Below, piece by piece: positions 16,875 through 26,800 of a stretch of 64,000 bases of DNA. The position numbers and the translations under genes were made by a program. The notes under the pieces were generated by a model. The model saw only the letters and a program-made list of their open reading frames with translations, searched no databases and had not been told where the DNA came from. The first letter of the stretch is position 1. Each line of letters begins with the position of its first letter. The stretch is from CAZIHO01 sp964538875. GTDB lineage: Bacteria; Pseudomonadota; Gammaproteobacteria; Chromatiales; Chromatiaceae. Location of the stretch: contig CAZIHO010000001.1 of NCBI GenBank assembly GCA_964538875.1, forward strand, positions 78,535 to 142,534, written 5' to 3'.

Positions 16875-17795
16875 TCATTGGGCGAGCAACCGGTGGTCGC
16901 TCCGGAATTGCCAGGTGCGAGTGATTTCTAGCACATCCGCTTCGGCCCGGATCCCGGCGGGGAAAGGCGCGAAGGGCGCCGCCAGCCGGACGATGGCGGT
17001 GGCTGCGTCGTCCAAAATCTTGGACCCGGACGAGCGCACCACCCGGATGCTTTCCACCGAGCCGTCGGAGCGGACCGCCACGCGCAGCACCAGGCTGCCG
17101 GACAAGCGGTCGCGCTTGGCTTGTTCCGGAAAATTCAGGTTGCCGATTTGTTCGACTTTGCGCCGCCAGGCTTCCAAATAGGCGGCTTGAGCGTAGTCCC
17201 GGGGGGCGGCGCCCAGTTCCTTGCGCCTAGAACCCTTGCTACCGTGCGGCGATGGCTGGTCTGCCGCCGCCAGGGACCGGGCGATGTCTTCGCCACTGGC
17301 CAGTATTTGACCAGCTCCAGCTCTTCCACCGCCGCCCCTGGGTGGCGCCACGGTGGGTTTGGCTGGGGGGGGGGCGTCGGCGGATTGGCTGGCGGGCTTG
17401 GGCTTGGCTTTGGCCACGGCGGGGGCCGGAGCCGCTACCGGTTTGGGAGTGGCGATCACCCGTGGCGCCGGTGCCACCTTGGTGGCGCGAATCGGCGGCG
17501 AAGGTGGCTCCACCGGGACCGCCGGAACCGGGGCCACGGCTGGCTGGGGCGCAGGTTCTGGAGGCGTAGGCTCCGGGGCTGGCGCCGGCGGGGCAGGCTC
17601 CATGGCCGGCGCGGCCGTCACTGGCGACGGCTCGGGTCGCGGCACCAGTATCGCCCGTACCTGGACTGGGGCCTGGGGTAGGGACCTGGGCGCGGGTCTC
17701 GGAGGCATGGGAAGCCAGAGCAGCAGCCCGTGCACCCCTAGGGCGAGGAGCAGGGCGTAGGCGAGGCTAGTTTGCCGGGAGCCGCGATCCGTCAT
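16875..17795 (-). CDS. tonB: TonB-family energy transducer
   Basis: 306 aa from the ATG at 17795. One N-terminal TM helix (SLAYALLLALGVHGLLLWLP), a long periplasmic Pro/Ala-rich spacer (residues about 35-155) and a C-terminal TonB domain with YLEAWRRKVEQIGNLNFPE and a final RTWQF. It would couple the ExbB/ExbD proton-motive motor to outer-membrane receptors; no exbBD is in the window. The position corresponds to tonB3 of P. aeruginosa, reported to be linked to twitching motility, which fits the nearby pil genes. Heavy proline content creates long false ORFs on the opposite strand. Confidence 0.93.
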   Translation of the reverse strand: MTDRGSRQTSLAYALLLALGVHGLLLWLPMPPRPAPRSLPQAPVQVRAILVPRPEPSPVTAAPAMEPAPPAPAPEPTPPEPAPQPAVAPVPAVPVEPPSPPIRATKVAPAPRVIATPKPVAAPAPAVAKAKPKPASQSADAPPPAKPTVAPPRGGGGRAGAGQILASGEDIARSLAAADQPSPHGSKGSRRKELGAAPRDYAQAAYLEAWRRKVEQIGNLNFPEQAKRDRLSGSLVLRVAVRSDGSVESIRVVRSSGSKILDDAATAIVRLAAPFAPFPAGIRAEADVLEITRTWQFRSDHRLLAQ

Positions 17796-17950
17796 GGGGA
17801 GCTGGGTGCTGGCTGGGTGGAACCGGACCGGCGGCAAATGAACCGAACCTGGGTGCCGCCATGGGATGGGTCTCCGGGGCCAGGTGGGTTTCCCGGCCGG
17901 TTGCGGAACTTCAGGCGCGCCAGATCATCAGGCCGGCCCGGCGCGGTGGC

Positions 17951-19000
17951 TCAAAGGGGCGCACTGAGCTTGATAGTGGGGTCTTTCTTCATGAGTTCCA
18001 GCCGCTTGGCCATGGCTGGCGTCATGTGAGTGGTGCCCTGGCTGTCCATCAAAATCACATAGCGCACGCCCATGCGTTTGGCGATTTCCACCCAGCGCTC
18101 CGGGCCCGCCACGAATAGGGCGCTAGCCGCCGCATGAGCCACCACTGCTTCCTGATGCAGCACGGTGACCGCATGGCTGCCGGTGGCGGGGGCGCCGGTG
18201 CGGGGATCGATCACGTTGTGGTAGGTCTTGCCTTCAAAGGTGTAATTTTGGTCATAATCGCTGACGGTGAAGAGGCTTTCATCCCCGGACACCTCCACGA
18301 TGGCGTACACGCCGGTGCCGCTCGGGCGCTTGATGGTAAACCGCCAGGGTTGCCCGTCCCGGTCACCGATGGCGCGCAGGTTGCCGCCGGCGTTGATCAC
18401 GGCGTTTTGCACACCCATTTCCCGCAGGTGGGTGATGGCCAGGTCAAGCCCGTAGCCGACCGCGTAGCCATCGAAGTCCAATTGGACTTTCGGGTTGTGG
18501 CCCCGCAGGCGAATGCCGTCCATCTCTAGATCCTGCATACGGGGGTTGGCCTTTAACAAGGTTTGAATCTGGGCCGGGTCCGGGGGCGGTTGGCACTTGG
18601 GGGTATCGGTATGAAAACCCCACAGGGCCACCAATTTACCGATGGTGGGATTCAGCAGTTGGTCGGATTGTTCGGCGAAGGTGCGGCCCAGTTTGAGTGC
18701 CGGCAATATGGACGGCGACACTGAGATCCAGTCCCCGCTGGGGAGTAGTTGATTCACGCGCCCCAGAGCGCCGGGGTTCCAGGCATGCAGGTCCGCCTGC
18801 AAACGGCCCAGGTCTTGCTCGATGGCGCGGGCGGCGGACTGGGCGGCTTCCCGGTGGACGCCAACGATGCTCAAGTCCACCAAGGTGTTGAAGGCGAGGA
18901 AGCGTTCGTTGTAGACCGGCTCTTCCCGCCGGCATCCGGACATTGACAGCAAAACCGACAACAGTAACAACAGCCGGCCAGGCCACCCGTATCCGCTCAT
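17951..19000 (-). CDS. apbE: ApbE-type FAD:protein FMN transferase, lipoprotein
   Basis: 349-aa periplasmic flavin transferase. Lipobox LSMSGC places the lipid anchor at Cys22. The flavin/metal-binding motifs QLDFDGYAVGYGLDLA and NAGGNLRAIG, and the C-terminal HNVIDPRTGAPA, match ApbE, which attaches FMN to threonines of proteins such as NqrB/C or RnfD/G. The gene overlaps gshB by 4 bp. ApbE is not part of the Pseudomonas tonB3-gshB interval, so it is an insertion into an otherwise conserved gene order. Its flavoprotein target is not in the window. Confidence 0.93.
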   Translation of the reverse strand: MSGYGWPGRLLLLLSVLLSMSGCRREEPVYNERFLAFNTLVDLSIVGVHREAAQSAARAIEQDLGRLQADLHAWNPGALGRVNQLLPSGDWISVSPSILPALKLGRTFAEQSDQLLNPTIGKLVALWGFHTDTPKCQPPPDPAQIQTLLKANPRMQDLEMDGIRLRGHNPKVQLDFDGYAVGYGLDLAITHLREMGVQNAVINAGGNLRAIGDRDGQPWRFTIKRPSGTGVYAIVEVSGDESLFTVSDYDQNYTFEGKTYHNVIDPRTGAPATGSHAVTVLHQEAVVAHAAASALFVAGPERWVEIAKRMGVRYVILMDSQGTTHMTPAMAKRLELMKKDPTIKLSAPL

Positions 19001-19950
19001 GAATTTAACTTCCCCTCAAGCAGGTCTAACAGTTGTCCGGCAATGTCCAGGCCGAACGCCTGGTCCAACTCCCGAATGCAGGTTGGGCTGGTGATGTTGA
19101 TTTCCGTCAAATAGTCTCCGATCACATCCAACCCGGCGAACAGGACGCCCCGCTCCTGGAGACTGGGAGCGACCCGGCGGGCGATTTCCCAATCCCGGTC
19201 GCTCAGCGCCTGGGGGTGGCCGCTGCCCCCCGCCGCCAGATTGCCCCGGGTTTCGCCGGGGGCCGGAATCCGGGCCAGGGCGTAGGGAACCGGCTGCCCG
19301 TCGATGACCAGGATCCGCTTATCCCCGGCCTGGATTTCCGGAATGAAGCTCTGGGCCATCAGGTGGCGCTGGCCCCGGTCGGTCAGGGTCTCGATGATGA
19401 CGTTCAGGTTGGGATCCCCGGTACGCACCCGAAACACGGCGGTGCCGCCCATAGCCCCCAAGGGTTTCAAGATGATATCGCCCTGCTGGTCGAGAAACTG
19501 TTTGATGTCCGCCGCCTGAGCGGTGACCAGGGACGGGGGGCAGCAGTCGGGAAACTCCAAGGCATATAATTTTTCGTTGGCGTCCCGCAGGGCCCTGGGG
19601 GCGTTGACCACCCGGCAACCCAGTCGCTCCGCCTGCTCCAGGATCAGGGTGGCATAGAGATATTCCATGTCTACCGGCGGATCCTTGCGCATCAGGATCA
19701 GGTCCAGGGATTCCAGGGGCTGGCTTAGGGGCTCAGTCAGGAACCGGAACCAGCCAGGAGTTTGATCGGCGACTTCCAGGCGCCGCATCCGGCCCCAGGG
19801 GCGGCCGTCGCGCAGGCCAATGTCCCCCAATTCCAGATAGAACAGATCCCAGCCACGTCGCTGAGCCGCCAGCAACATGGCGAAACTGCTGTCTTTGCGA
19901 ATCTTGATGGACCCGATGGGGTCCATCAGCATGCCGAGCCGGATCTTCAT
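18997..19950 (-). CDS. gshB: Glutathione synthetase
   Basis: ATP-grasp ligase joining gamma-glutamylcysteine and glycine. The start MKIRLGMLMDPIGSI and the motifs LMRKDPPVDMEY, ILKPLGAMGG and the C-terminal EINITSPTC are all family hallmarks. 317 aa from the ATG at 19950, the usual length; an upstream in-frame start adds six residues. Divergent from pilG, as in Pseudomonas. It forms a two-gene overlap with apbE. Confidence 0.96.
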   Translation of the reverse strand: MKIRLGMLMDPIGSIKIRKDSSFAMLLAAQRRGWDLFYLELGDIGLRDGRPWGRMRRLEVADQTPGWFRFLTEPLSQPLESLDLILMRKDPPVDMEYLYATLILEQAERLGCRVVNAPRALRDANEKLYALEFPDCCPPSLVTAQAADIKQFLDQQGDIILKPLGAMGGTAVFRVRTGDPNLNVIIETLTDRGQRHLMAQSFIPEIQAGDKRILVIDGQPVPYALARIPAPGETRGNLAAGGSGHPQALSDRDWEIARRVAPSLQERGVLFAGLDVIGDYLTEINITSPTCIRELDQAFGLDIAGQLLDLLEGKLNS

Positions 19951-20381
19951 CCGCCGATCATACTGCACCGGTTCCGGAAAAATCGATCAGGAATTTGCTG
20001 GAGGACCGCAGGCCCTCCCGGGCCCGGCGCGCCATGCCGAGAATGGGCTTCTCTGGGCCTGGGCTGGTTGCCCTTGATTAGATCAAATGGCGACGAGATA
20101 AATCTGGAAATGGCCCAAAGACTTGGTAATCTAGTGCGGATCGGCTACAAAATCGCGATGGTGGAAAATTCCAAGGCGGAGGTGGGCCAGTTGCCAAGCG
20201 GACGGGGTATCGCTGATAAAGTCCCGTATCCCCCCGGCCCAGCGTACGAGGGCGGATTGTCAAGGCTTTCAGGGTTTGGGACAGGGGTGATTCCCCCTCG
20301 GGTGAGGATCTTTCTTGGGGTAGGCTACCATAATATCCACCACCCATCGGGCATAGTTTGGTCACGAGGCGGTTAAAAAAT
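19951..20381. other. Divergent intergenic region between gshB and pilG
   Basis: About 430 bp with no convincing coding signal. It must carry the divergent promoters of the gshB-apbE and pilGHIJ-chpA units. Base composition drops in GC towards pilG (20090-20160 and 20320-20380). No clean -35/-10 pair or sigma-54 site was identified. Confidence 0.6.
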
Positions 20382-20777
20382 ATGGATAAGGAAGAAGGCC
20401 TGCATGGCCTCAAGGTCATGATCATCGACGACAGTAAGACCATCCGGCGTACTGCCGAAAGTTTGCTGACCAAGGCGGGATGCGAGGTATTGACCGCCAT
20501 CGATGGGTTCGAGGCGTTGGCTAGGATCGTGGATGACGAACCGGATGTGATTTTCGTGGATATCATGATGCCGCGCCTAGACGGGTATCAGACCTGCGCG
20601 CTAATCAAAAACAATGAGCGGTTTCGTTCCACGCCGGTCATCATGCTATCTAGCAAGGATGGATTATTTGATAAGGCCAGGGGCCGCATCGTCGGCTCCG
20701 AGCAATATTTGACCAAGCCCTTCACCAGGGATGAATTATTGGACGCGATTCTCAAACATGCCTCGAAGGCGGGCTAA
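20382..20777 (+). CDS. pilG: Twitching motility response regulator PilG
   Basis: 131-aa single-domain receiver. Acidic pocket IIDDSKTIRRTAESLL, phospho-acceptor Asp60 in FVDIMMPRLDGYQ, and KPFTRDELL with the conserved Lys. PilG is the CheY-like output of the Pil-Chp system that promotes type IV pilus extension and cAMP signalling in Pseudomonas. The ATG at 20382 has GAGGCGG about ten bases upstream, preferable to a TTG 24 bases earlier. First gene of the chemosensory operon. Confidence 0.95.
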   Translation: MDKEEGLHGLKVMIIDDSKTIRRTAESLLTKAGCEVLTAIDGFEALARIVDDEPDVIFVDIMMPRLDGYQTCALIKNNERFRSTPVIMLSSKDGLFDKARGRIVGSEQYLTKPFTRDELLDAILKHASKAG

Positions 20778-21050
20778 CAGGATGTTGAAAAGGCCGATGT
20801 TGGCCTTTGTCAATGGGGAACGCCGGGATGTGGGTATCCATGCCGACATCAGGCAGTGCGGCCGCGTGGGCGGTAGCCCAACCGGCTATTTTTCAGTGGT
20901 GGGGTGGACCAACGGTAGCGGCTCCAGTCTTCCGGTGATGGGGTGTTGCCCCCCGGCGGCGTCTGGTGGCGCGGCACACCGGCTTGGCTGCTTGGCCCCC
21001 GCACGATGCCCGATTCCACGGGTAATCGATGGACGAGAATCAAATATGCC

Positions 21051-21470
21051 ATGAAAAGTCTATTCGGCAAGAAATCTCCGACGATTGGCGACAACCTTGG
21101 TCGCGGTAGAACCCTGCTGGTGGTCGATGATTCGCCTACCGAGCGCCATGTGTTCAAGGGCATCTTGGAACGGGCCGGGTATAAGGTGGCGTTCGCGGAA
21201 AACGGCCAGGAAGGCGTGGCGGAAGCCAAGCGCCTGCAACCCGACCTGATATTGATGGATGTGGTGATGCCGGTGCTGAATGGTTTCCAAGCCACCCGCC
21301 AATTGCATCAGGACGCCGCCACCGCCAAGATCCCGGTCATTATGGTCACCACCAAGGACCAGGAAACGGATAAGAGTTGGGGCATCCGCCAGGGGGCGGA
21401 GGCCTATCTAGTGAAGCCCGTAGTGGCGGCGGAACTCCTAGAAAAAATAGGGGCGATCCTAGGTGACTGA
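21051..21470 (+). CDS. pilH: Twitching motility response regulator PilH
   Basis: 139-aa receiver starting MKSLFGKKSP; acidic VVDDSPTERHVFKGIL, phospho-acceptor Asp70 in LMDVVMPVLNGFQ, and conserved Lys in LVKPV. PilH is the second CheY-like protein of the Pil-Chp system, thought to act as a phosphate sink or in pilus retraction. A 273-bp spacer without a recognisable gene separates it from pilG, longer than in Pseudomonas. Its end overlaps pilI by 8 bp. Confidence 0.94.
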   Translation: MKSLFGKKSPTIGDNLGRGRTLLVVDDSPTERHVFKGILERAGYKVAFAENGQEGVAEAKRLQPDLILMDVVMPVLNGFQATRQLHQDAATAKIPVIMVTTKDQETDKSWGIRQGAEAYLVKPVVAAELLEKIGAILGD

Positions 21471-22032
21471 AGTCGCGTCGGCGCGGGCCCCGGTAACCGG
21501 CCAGGAGCTGTACCAAATTCTGCACGACATCGAGCAGCGGGCGGTGGCCCGGGCGGCGGGGCTGCCGGGTCAGCACCCCCCGGAGGTGGCTTGGGAAGGG
21601 GTCCTGTTTTCGGTGGGGGGGCGATCCCTGGTGACCTCCCTGGGGGACGTCAAGGAAATCCTCAATTATCCGCGTGCCATCACTGCGGTGCCGGGCACCA
21701 AGCCCTGGGTAAAGGGCATCGCCAACATCCGGGGTAATCTGATTTCCGTCATTGATTTGCAAGCGTTCCTGTTTGGCCGTTTAACGGTGCCGGGACGGCG
21801 CAGCCGGGTGTTGGTCGCGGAACAGGAGGGGTTCCCGTCCGGGTTATTGGTCGATGCCATGGTGGGTATTCGTCATTTCCGGCCCTCGGATCGGATCGAA
21901 CATCCAGCGGGAGTCGCCGAGGTGCTGCGTCCCTTTGTGGAGGCAGCCTTTCTCCATGGGGGAGAGCAATGGCCGGTGTTTAACATGGGTCGTCTTCTCG
22001 CCAACAAAGAATTCCAATACGCGGCGGCCTGA
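21463..22032 (+). CDS. pilI: CheW-like scaffold protein PilI
   Basis: 189-aa CheW-domain protein linking PilJ to the kinase ChpA. The CheW core shows PWVKGIANIRGNLISVIDLQAFL, the conserved NxRGxxxxVxDL signature, and the C-terminal WPVFNMGRLLANKEF. GTG start overlapping the end of pilH, implying translational coupling. Confidence 0.92.
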   Translation: MTEVASARAPVTGQELYQILHDIEQRAVARAAGLPGQHPPEVAWEGVLFSVGGRSLVTSLGDVKEILNYPRAITAVPGTKPWVKGIANIRGNLISVIDLQAFLFGRLTVPGRRSRVLVAEQEGFPSGLLVDAMVGIRHFRPSDRIEHPAGVAEVLRPFVEAAFLHGGEQWPVFNMGRLLANKEFQYAAA

Positions 22033-22124
22033 GGGTTGGCGCGAGGGCGTTTGGGTGGCCTGGGCTATCCGGCGGGGTGGTGGAGTTTGCTAATTTTGAT
22101 GCGTCGGGTCGGGAGACAACAGCG

Positions 22125-23768
22125 ATGAGAAAGATGTCCAAAACGGGTGGTGGCGTGGCATCCAATAAATGGATCATTCCCGTGACCCTGGTCTTATTGG
22201 TGTCCCTGGTATTGGCCTTGTTGAGCTTTTTTCGCTACGAGCGCTGGGACGATTTGAATGCGCGCTATATCCTGGAAACCGCCGAGCAACAGATCCTGAG
22301 CCAGCGCATGGCCAGGTACGGCTTTGGCGCGGTGCTGGGCGAGAAATCGGCACTGGCCCTGCTGAAGGAGGCCCGGAATAAATTCGAGACCAGCACTCGC
22401 CTGCTGCGCAGCGGCTCCCCGGACCAGGATTTGCCGTCCTCGCCACCGGAAGTCGAGCAGGAGTTGAAGGCGGTTGAAGGCGCCTGGGCCGAATTAAGGG
22501 ACGGGGTGGACCATATCCTGGCTAGTACCGGGATGGCCCCCGGCCAGGACATGGCCGCTGCGGTCGGCAAAAGTAGCGACCGGGTCAGCGATGCCTTGGC
22601 GAAGCTTATCGAGGTATTCCGTACCGGACCCGGTAGCCAGGTCTTGGGTATCCGGGTTGGCCCCCTGACCGTATTGATATTTGGTGGCATTGGCGTTTTG
22701 GCCATGGTGGTGCTGGGCCTGCTGCTGTTGGCGGATGCCCGCGCCCGGGAGGCGGAAAGCAAGGCGGTCAATGAAACCAACCAGAAGGCCATCCTGCGCT
22801 TGCTGGACGAAATGGGCGATCTGGCGGACGGCGACCTCACCGTGTCCGCCACGGTCACCGAGGACATCACCGGCGCCATCGCGGACTCCATCAACTACGC
22901 CATCGAAGCCCTGCGTAACCTGGTATCCACCATCAACGAAACCTCCGAAATGGTGTCCAGCGCTGCCCAGGAGAGCCGCGCCACCACCATGCACCTGGCT
23001 GAGGCGTCCGAGTTGCAGGCCCAGCAGATCAGCCAGGCGACCACCGCCATCAAGGACATGACCCAGGCCATCGACCAAATGGCCAGCGACGCCCGGGAAT
23101 CGGCAGAAGTGGCCCAGCGCTCGGTGGAAATTGCTGGCAAGGGCGGGGTCACGGTGCGCAGCACCATCCAGGGCATGGACACCATCCGCGAGCAGATCCA
23201 GGAAACGGCTAAGCGCATCAAGCGACTGGGCGAAAGCTCCCAGGAGATCGGCGACATCGTGGAATTGATCGACGACATCGCGGACCAGACCAACATCCTG
23301 GCCCTGAATGCGGCCATGCAGGCGGCCATGGCGGGGGAGGCGGGACGGGGCTTCGCGGTGGTTGCGGACGAGGTGCAACGGTTGGCGGAGCGCTCCAGTA
23401 ACGCCACCAAGCAAATCGAGGCCCTGGTCAAGACCATTCAGGCGGATACCAATGAGGCGGTCAGTTCCATGGAATCCAGTACCGCTGGCGTGGTGCGGGG
23501 AGCCAAGCTGGCGGAGGACGCCGGCGAAGCCCTCATGGAGATCGAAAACGTGTCTAACTACATCGCCGAGGTGACCCGCAAGATTTCCGATTCGGCCCAG
23601 AACCAATCCCAGGAATCGTCCAAGGTAGACGATTCCATGAGCGTAATTCAGGAGATTACCAACCAGACGTCCGAGGGAACACGCCAAACTGCCGCATCCG
23701 TGGGCACCTTGGCCGAGTTGGCCGAAGAACTGCAACACTCAGTGGCCGGTTTCCGCTTGCCGGAATAG
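22125..23768 (+). CDS. pilJ: Twitching methyl-accepting chemotaxis protein PilJ, short sensor domain
   Basis: 547-aa receptor from the ATG at 22125. TM1 at about residues 12-32, a periplasmic region of about 150 residues containing QQILSQRMARYGF (PilJ-domain type), TM2 at about 180-203, a HAMP-like region and a cytoplasmic signalling domain with the hairpin tip IVELIDDIADQTNILALNAAMQAA. PilJ of P. aeruginosa is longer (682 aa by recollection) with a duplicated periplasmic module; here only one fits. It detects pilus-related surface cues. Lies between pilI and chpA; no pilK methyltransferase gene is present. Confidence 0.93.
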   Translation: MRKMSKTGGGVASNKWIIPVTLVLLVSLVLALLSFFRYERWDDLNARYILETAEQQILSQRMARYGFGAVLGEKSALALLKEARNKFETSTRLLRSGSPDQDLPSSPPEVEQELKAVEGAWAELRDGVDHILASTGMAPGQDMAAAVGKSSDRVSDALAKLIEVFRTGPGSQVLGIRVGPLTVLIFGGIGVLAMVVLGLLLLADARAREAESKAVNETNQKAILRLLDEMGDLADGDLTVSATVTEDITGAIADSINYAIEALRNLVSTINETSEMVSSAAQESRATTMHLAEASELQAQQISQATTAIKDMTQAIDQMASDARESAEVAQRSVEIAGKGGVTVRSTIQGMDTIREQIQETAKRIKRLGESSQEIGDIVELIDDIADQTNILALNAAMQAAMAGEAGRGFAVVADEVQRLAERSSNATKQIEALVKTIQADTNEAVSSMESSTAGVVRGAKLAEDAGEALMEIENVSNYIAEVTRKISDSAQNQSQESSKVDDSMSVIQEITNQTSEGTRQTAASVGTLAELAEELQHSVAGFRLPE

Positions 23769-23809
23769 GTCAGGGCACGCAGGCGCTAGGCTAGGAAAGG
23801 CAGAGGGAT

Positions 23810-26800
23810 ATGATAACTCGCCAGCATAACTTCTCTGGCATCAAGTGGGTGCGGACGGAGATTACCAGCATCATCCGTCAGGCCCGGGATGCCCTTGAGG
23901 AGTACGTCGAAGGAAGCGGCGAACGCACCCTGTTGGAGCCGTCGGTCGCATCCCTGAAACAGGTGCGTGGCGTGCTGGAGATGCTCCAGTTGCACGGTGC
24001 GGCCCGGGTGGCCGAGGAGATGCACATCCTGGCCCAGGATTTGGCGGACGGTCGCTCCGGCAACGAGCAGCAGGCGGCCGAGGCCCTGATGCTGGCCCTG
24101 ATTCAGTTGCCGGATTACCTGGAGAAGCTGGAATCTGGCACCGACGACATTCCCCTGGTGCTGCTGCCGGTCATCAACGACTTGCGTATGTCCCGGGGCG
24201 CCGAAGCCCTGGGCGAGCCGGATCTGCTGGTGTTGGGCTTGGCGCCGATCAGCCAGGGCCAGGCGCGCAACAAGGCCGACCAGGGTACCCGGCTGAAGGA
24301 AGTGGCGATCCAACTGCGGCCCAAATTCCACAAGGCGTTGCTCAGTTGGTTTCGGGGCCAAGCGCCGGAACAGGGGCTGGAAGAACTCCGCACTATTTTC
24401 ATCAAGCTCATCAGTAGCGCCGCTGGCATTCCGGTGCTGCAACGGGTGTTCCGGGCCGTGCACGCGGTTACGGAAGGACTGATTGACCAGAGCGTCACGC
24501 CGGACCGGGAGGTGAAGGGCCTGATCGGCCGGGTGGACCGCATCCTGCGCGGGCTGGCCGAACAGGATGAACGCCAGGTGGTTGCGGCCCTGCCCCAGGA
24601 CGTGATTGGTGAGTTGCTGCACCGCATTGCCCGGTCGGAATCCGCGAATCCAGCGATTCAGGCGGTCAAGACCGACTATGAACTGGCGCGGGCCTTCCCC
24701 AGCGCCGAGGAATTGGCGACCACCCGGCAACGCCTATTCGCGCCCACCCTGGATACCCTGGCGGGGATCCGGTCCGCCGTGTTGAAGGAACTGATCCCGC
24801 TCAAGGACCGCATCGACCTCTTTATCCGGGGGGGGCGGCAGGATCCGGCACAGTTGCAAGCCCTGGAGGCGCCCCTGTTGGCGCTGGCCAACATTTTGGA
24901 CATGGCTGGACAAGGCGATTTGTCGACCCGCCTGCGGACCCGGGGCGCGGACCTGCAATCCATCGGACAGGGTGCCGTTGACGCCGATGATGGGTTGTTG
25001 ATGGGCATCGCTGGGGATCTGCTGTACGTCGAGTCCTCCCTGGAAAATATCTACCAGGAAGAACCCCCATCCCGGAACGTCGGTGATGTCCCCGGATTGG
25101 CCCTGCCCCGGGGCGAAATCCACGGGCTGATCCGGCATACGCTCACGGAAGCGGCGGTGGACATGTCCAAGGTCAAGGAGGCCATCGCGACCTTTATCGA
25201 CAACCCCTCGGATCCCCAGCCGTTGCAGGTGACGCCTGGATTGTTGCACGGCGTCGCCGGTGCCTTGCGGGTGATCGGACAGGTGCGTTCCGCTGATCTT
25301 CTGGACCGGATCGTCGCCTATTTGCAGGCCTCGTTCGTGGGTCGCCGGGAGCCCCCATCCCAGGACATGCTGGAAGCCCTGGCGGACGGTATTACCGGAA
25401 TCGACTATTTCATGGAAGCGGTAGGCGAGGACCGCGGTGACGCCCTGGGCATCCTCAACCTAGTCGCCGATGCGGTGCGGCGGCTGGATCGGGCCGGGGC
25501 GGAAAGTGCTGCCGCCGCCGCCGTGGCCTGGCCCATCGAAGCCGAACCTGCCACCCCATCCGGGGAGGCGTTGCACACGGAGCCGCTGGTCGAGGTGCCC
25601 GTTGAGGAAGTTGTGTCGGCGCCGGCGCCGGTGGCCTTTGAGGAGATAGACTCTGAAATCCTGGAAATCTTCCTGGAGGAATCCAGGGAAGAACGGGACG
25701 TTATCGAGGAATATTACGCTCGTTGGCGGGGAGACCAGACAGATCAGGAAGCCTTGACCCGGTTCCGGCGTTCCTTCCATACCCTCAAGGGCAGCGGGCG
25801 CCTGGTGGGTGCCCATACCATCGGTGAATTTGCCTGGTCCATCGAGGCCCTGCTCAATCGACTGATCGACCAAACCTTGTCCCTCAGTGGTCCGATTCTT
25901 GACGTATTGGACGAGGCGGTGGCCGCGCTCCCGGAATTGATCGAAGCCCAAGCCGAGCAACGTCAACCCCGGATTGCCGTGGAAGCCCTGATGGGGCGGG
26001 CGCGGGTGCTGGTGGAGGCCCGGAACGCCGGCTTGGCGGATTCCGAGCCGGTGGACGGCCAATCCCAGCCGTCGTCTGAATTGGGCTATGGGGATGAGGA
26101 GTCGTCTGATTGGGCGGAACAGTGCTCGGTGGAGGACTCGGAACTCCGGGAAATTTTCGAGGCCGAGGCCCGGGAACACGTCGAACAGGTGCGCTTGTTC
26201 GTCTCGGTCAGTAACCAAGGGGATTTTCCGGTTATCTTGACGGATGACCTCATTCGGGCTCTGCACACCCTGGCCGGCAGTGCCCGGATGGCGGAAGTCG
26301 ACCCCATCGCCGTGGTGGCCAAGGCGCTCGAGCGCCTAGCCGTGCAGTTGAATCAGAGCGGGCGCGGCGGCACGCGCAAATATATTGAGTTACTCAAGGA
26401 CGGCGCCGACCTGATCGGCCAAATGATCGGCTTGCTCAACATGCCCCTGTCGGTATTTCCGCCCACGGTGGAGTTGCTGGCGCAGGTCGAGGCCCACGGG
26501 CAGGCCATCCGCGAGTTGGTCGAGGCAGGCGGCGAGGAGGGAACCGCGCCAGTTCTACCGGATACGGTGGCTCCCGGGCTGGAGACCGCGCCGGAGCCGG
26601 AGCCCGAGGCACTCCAGCTCACAGCCGGGCATACGCCTGGTCTGGAGGGGATCTTTGCCGACCGGGAATTGCTGGACATTTTCCTTGAGGAAGCCTACGA
26701 GTTGCTGGTGGCGCTGCGCCACGGCCTGACGGATTGGGAGGCGGGCCGGCTGGGCGATTTACCGTTGGAGTTCAAGCGCCTGTTTCACACCATGAAGGGC

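Noticed and set aside
16690..16878. N-terminal extension of AlgH by 63 residues
   Set aside because: The extension is Arg/Pro-rich and unlike the family, whose conserved start is at the ATG at 16689.
17121..17760. Long + strand ORFs opposite tonB
   Set aside because: They are Gly/Arg-rich mirror frames of the Pro/Ala-rich TonB spacer; the - strand frame has the TM helix and TonB domain.
22494..23738. A 414-codon - strand ORF opposite pilJ
   Set aside because: It is the His/Gly-rich shadow of the MCP signalling domain, with no family features, while the + strand frame is clearly PilJ.
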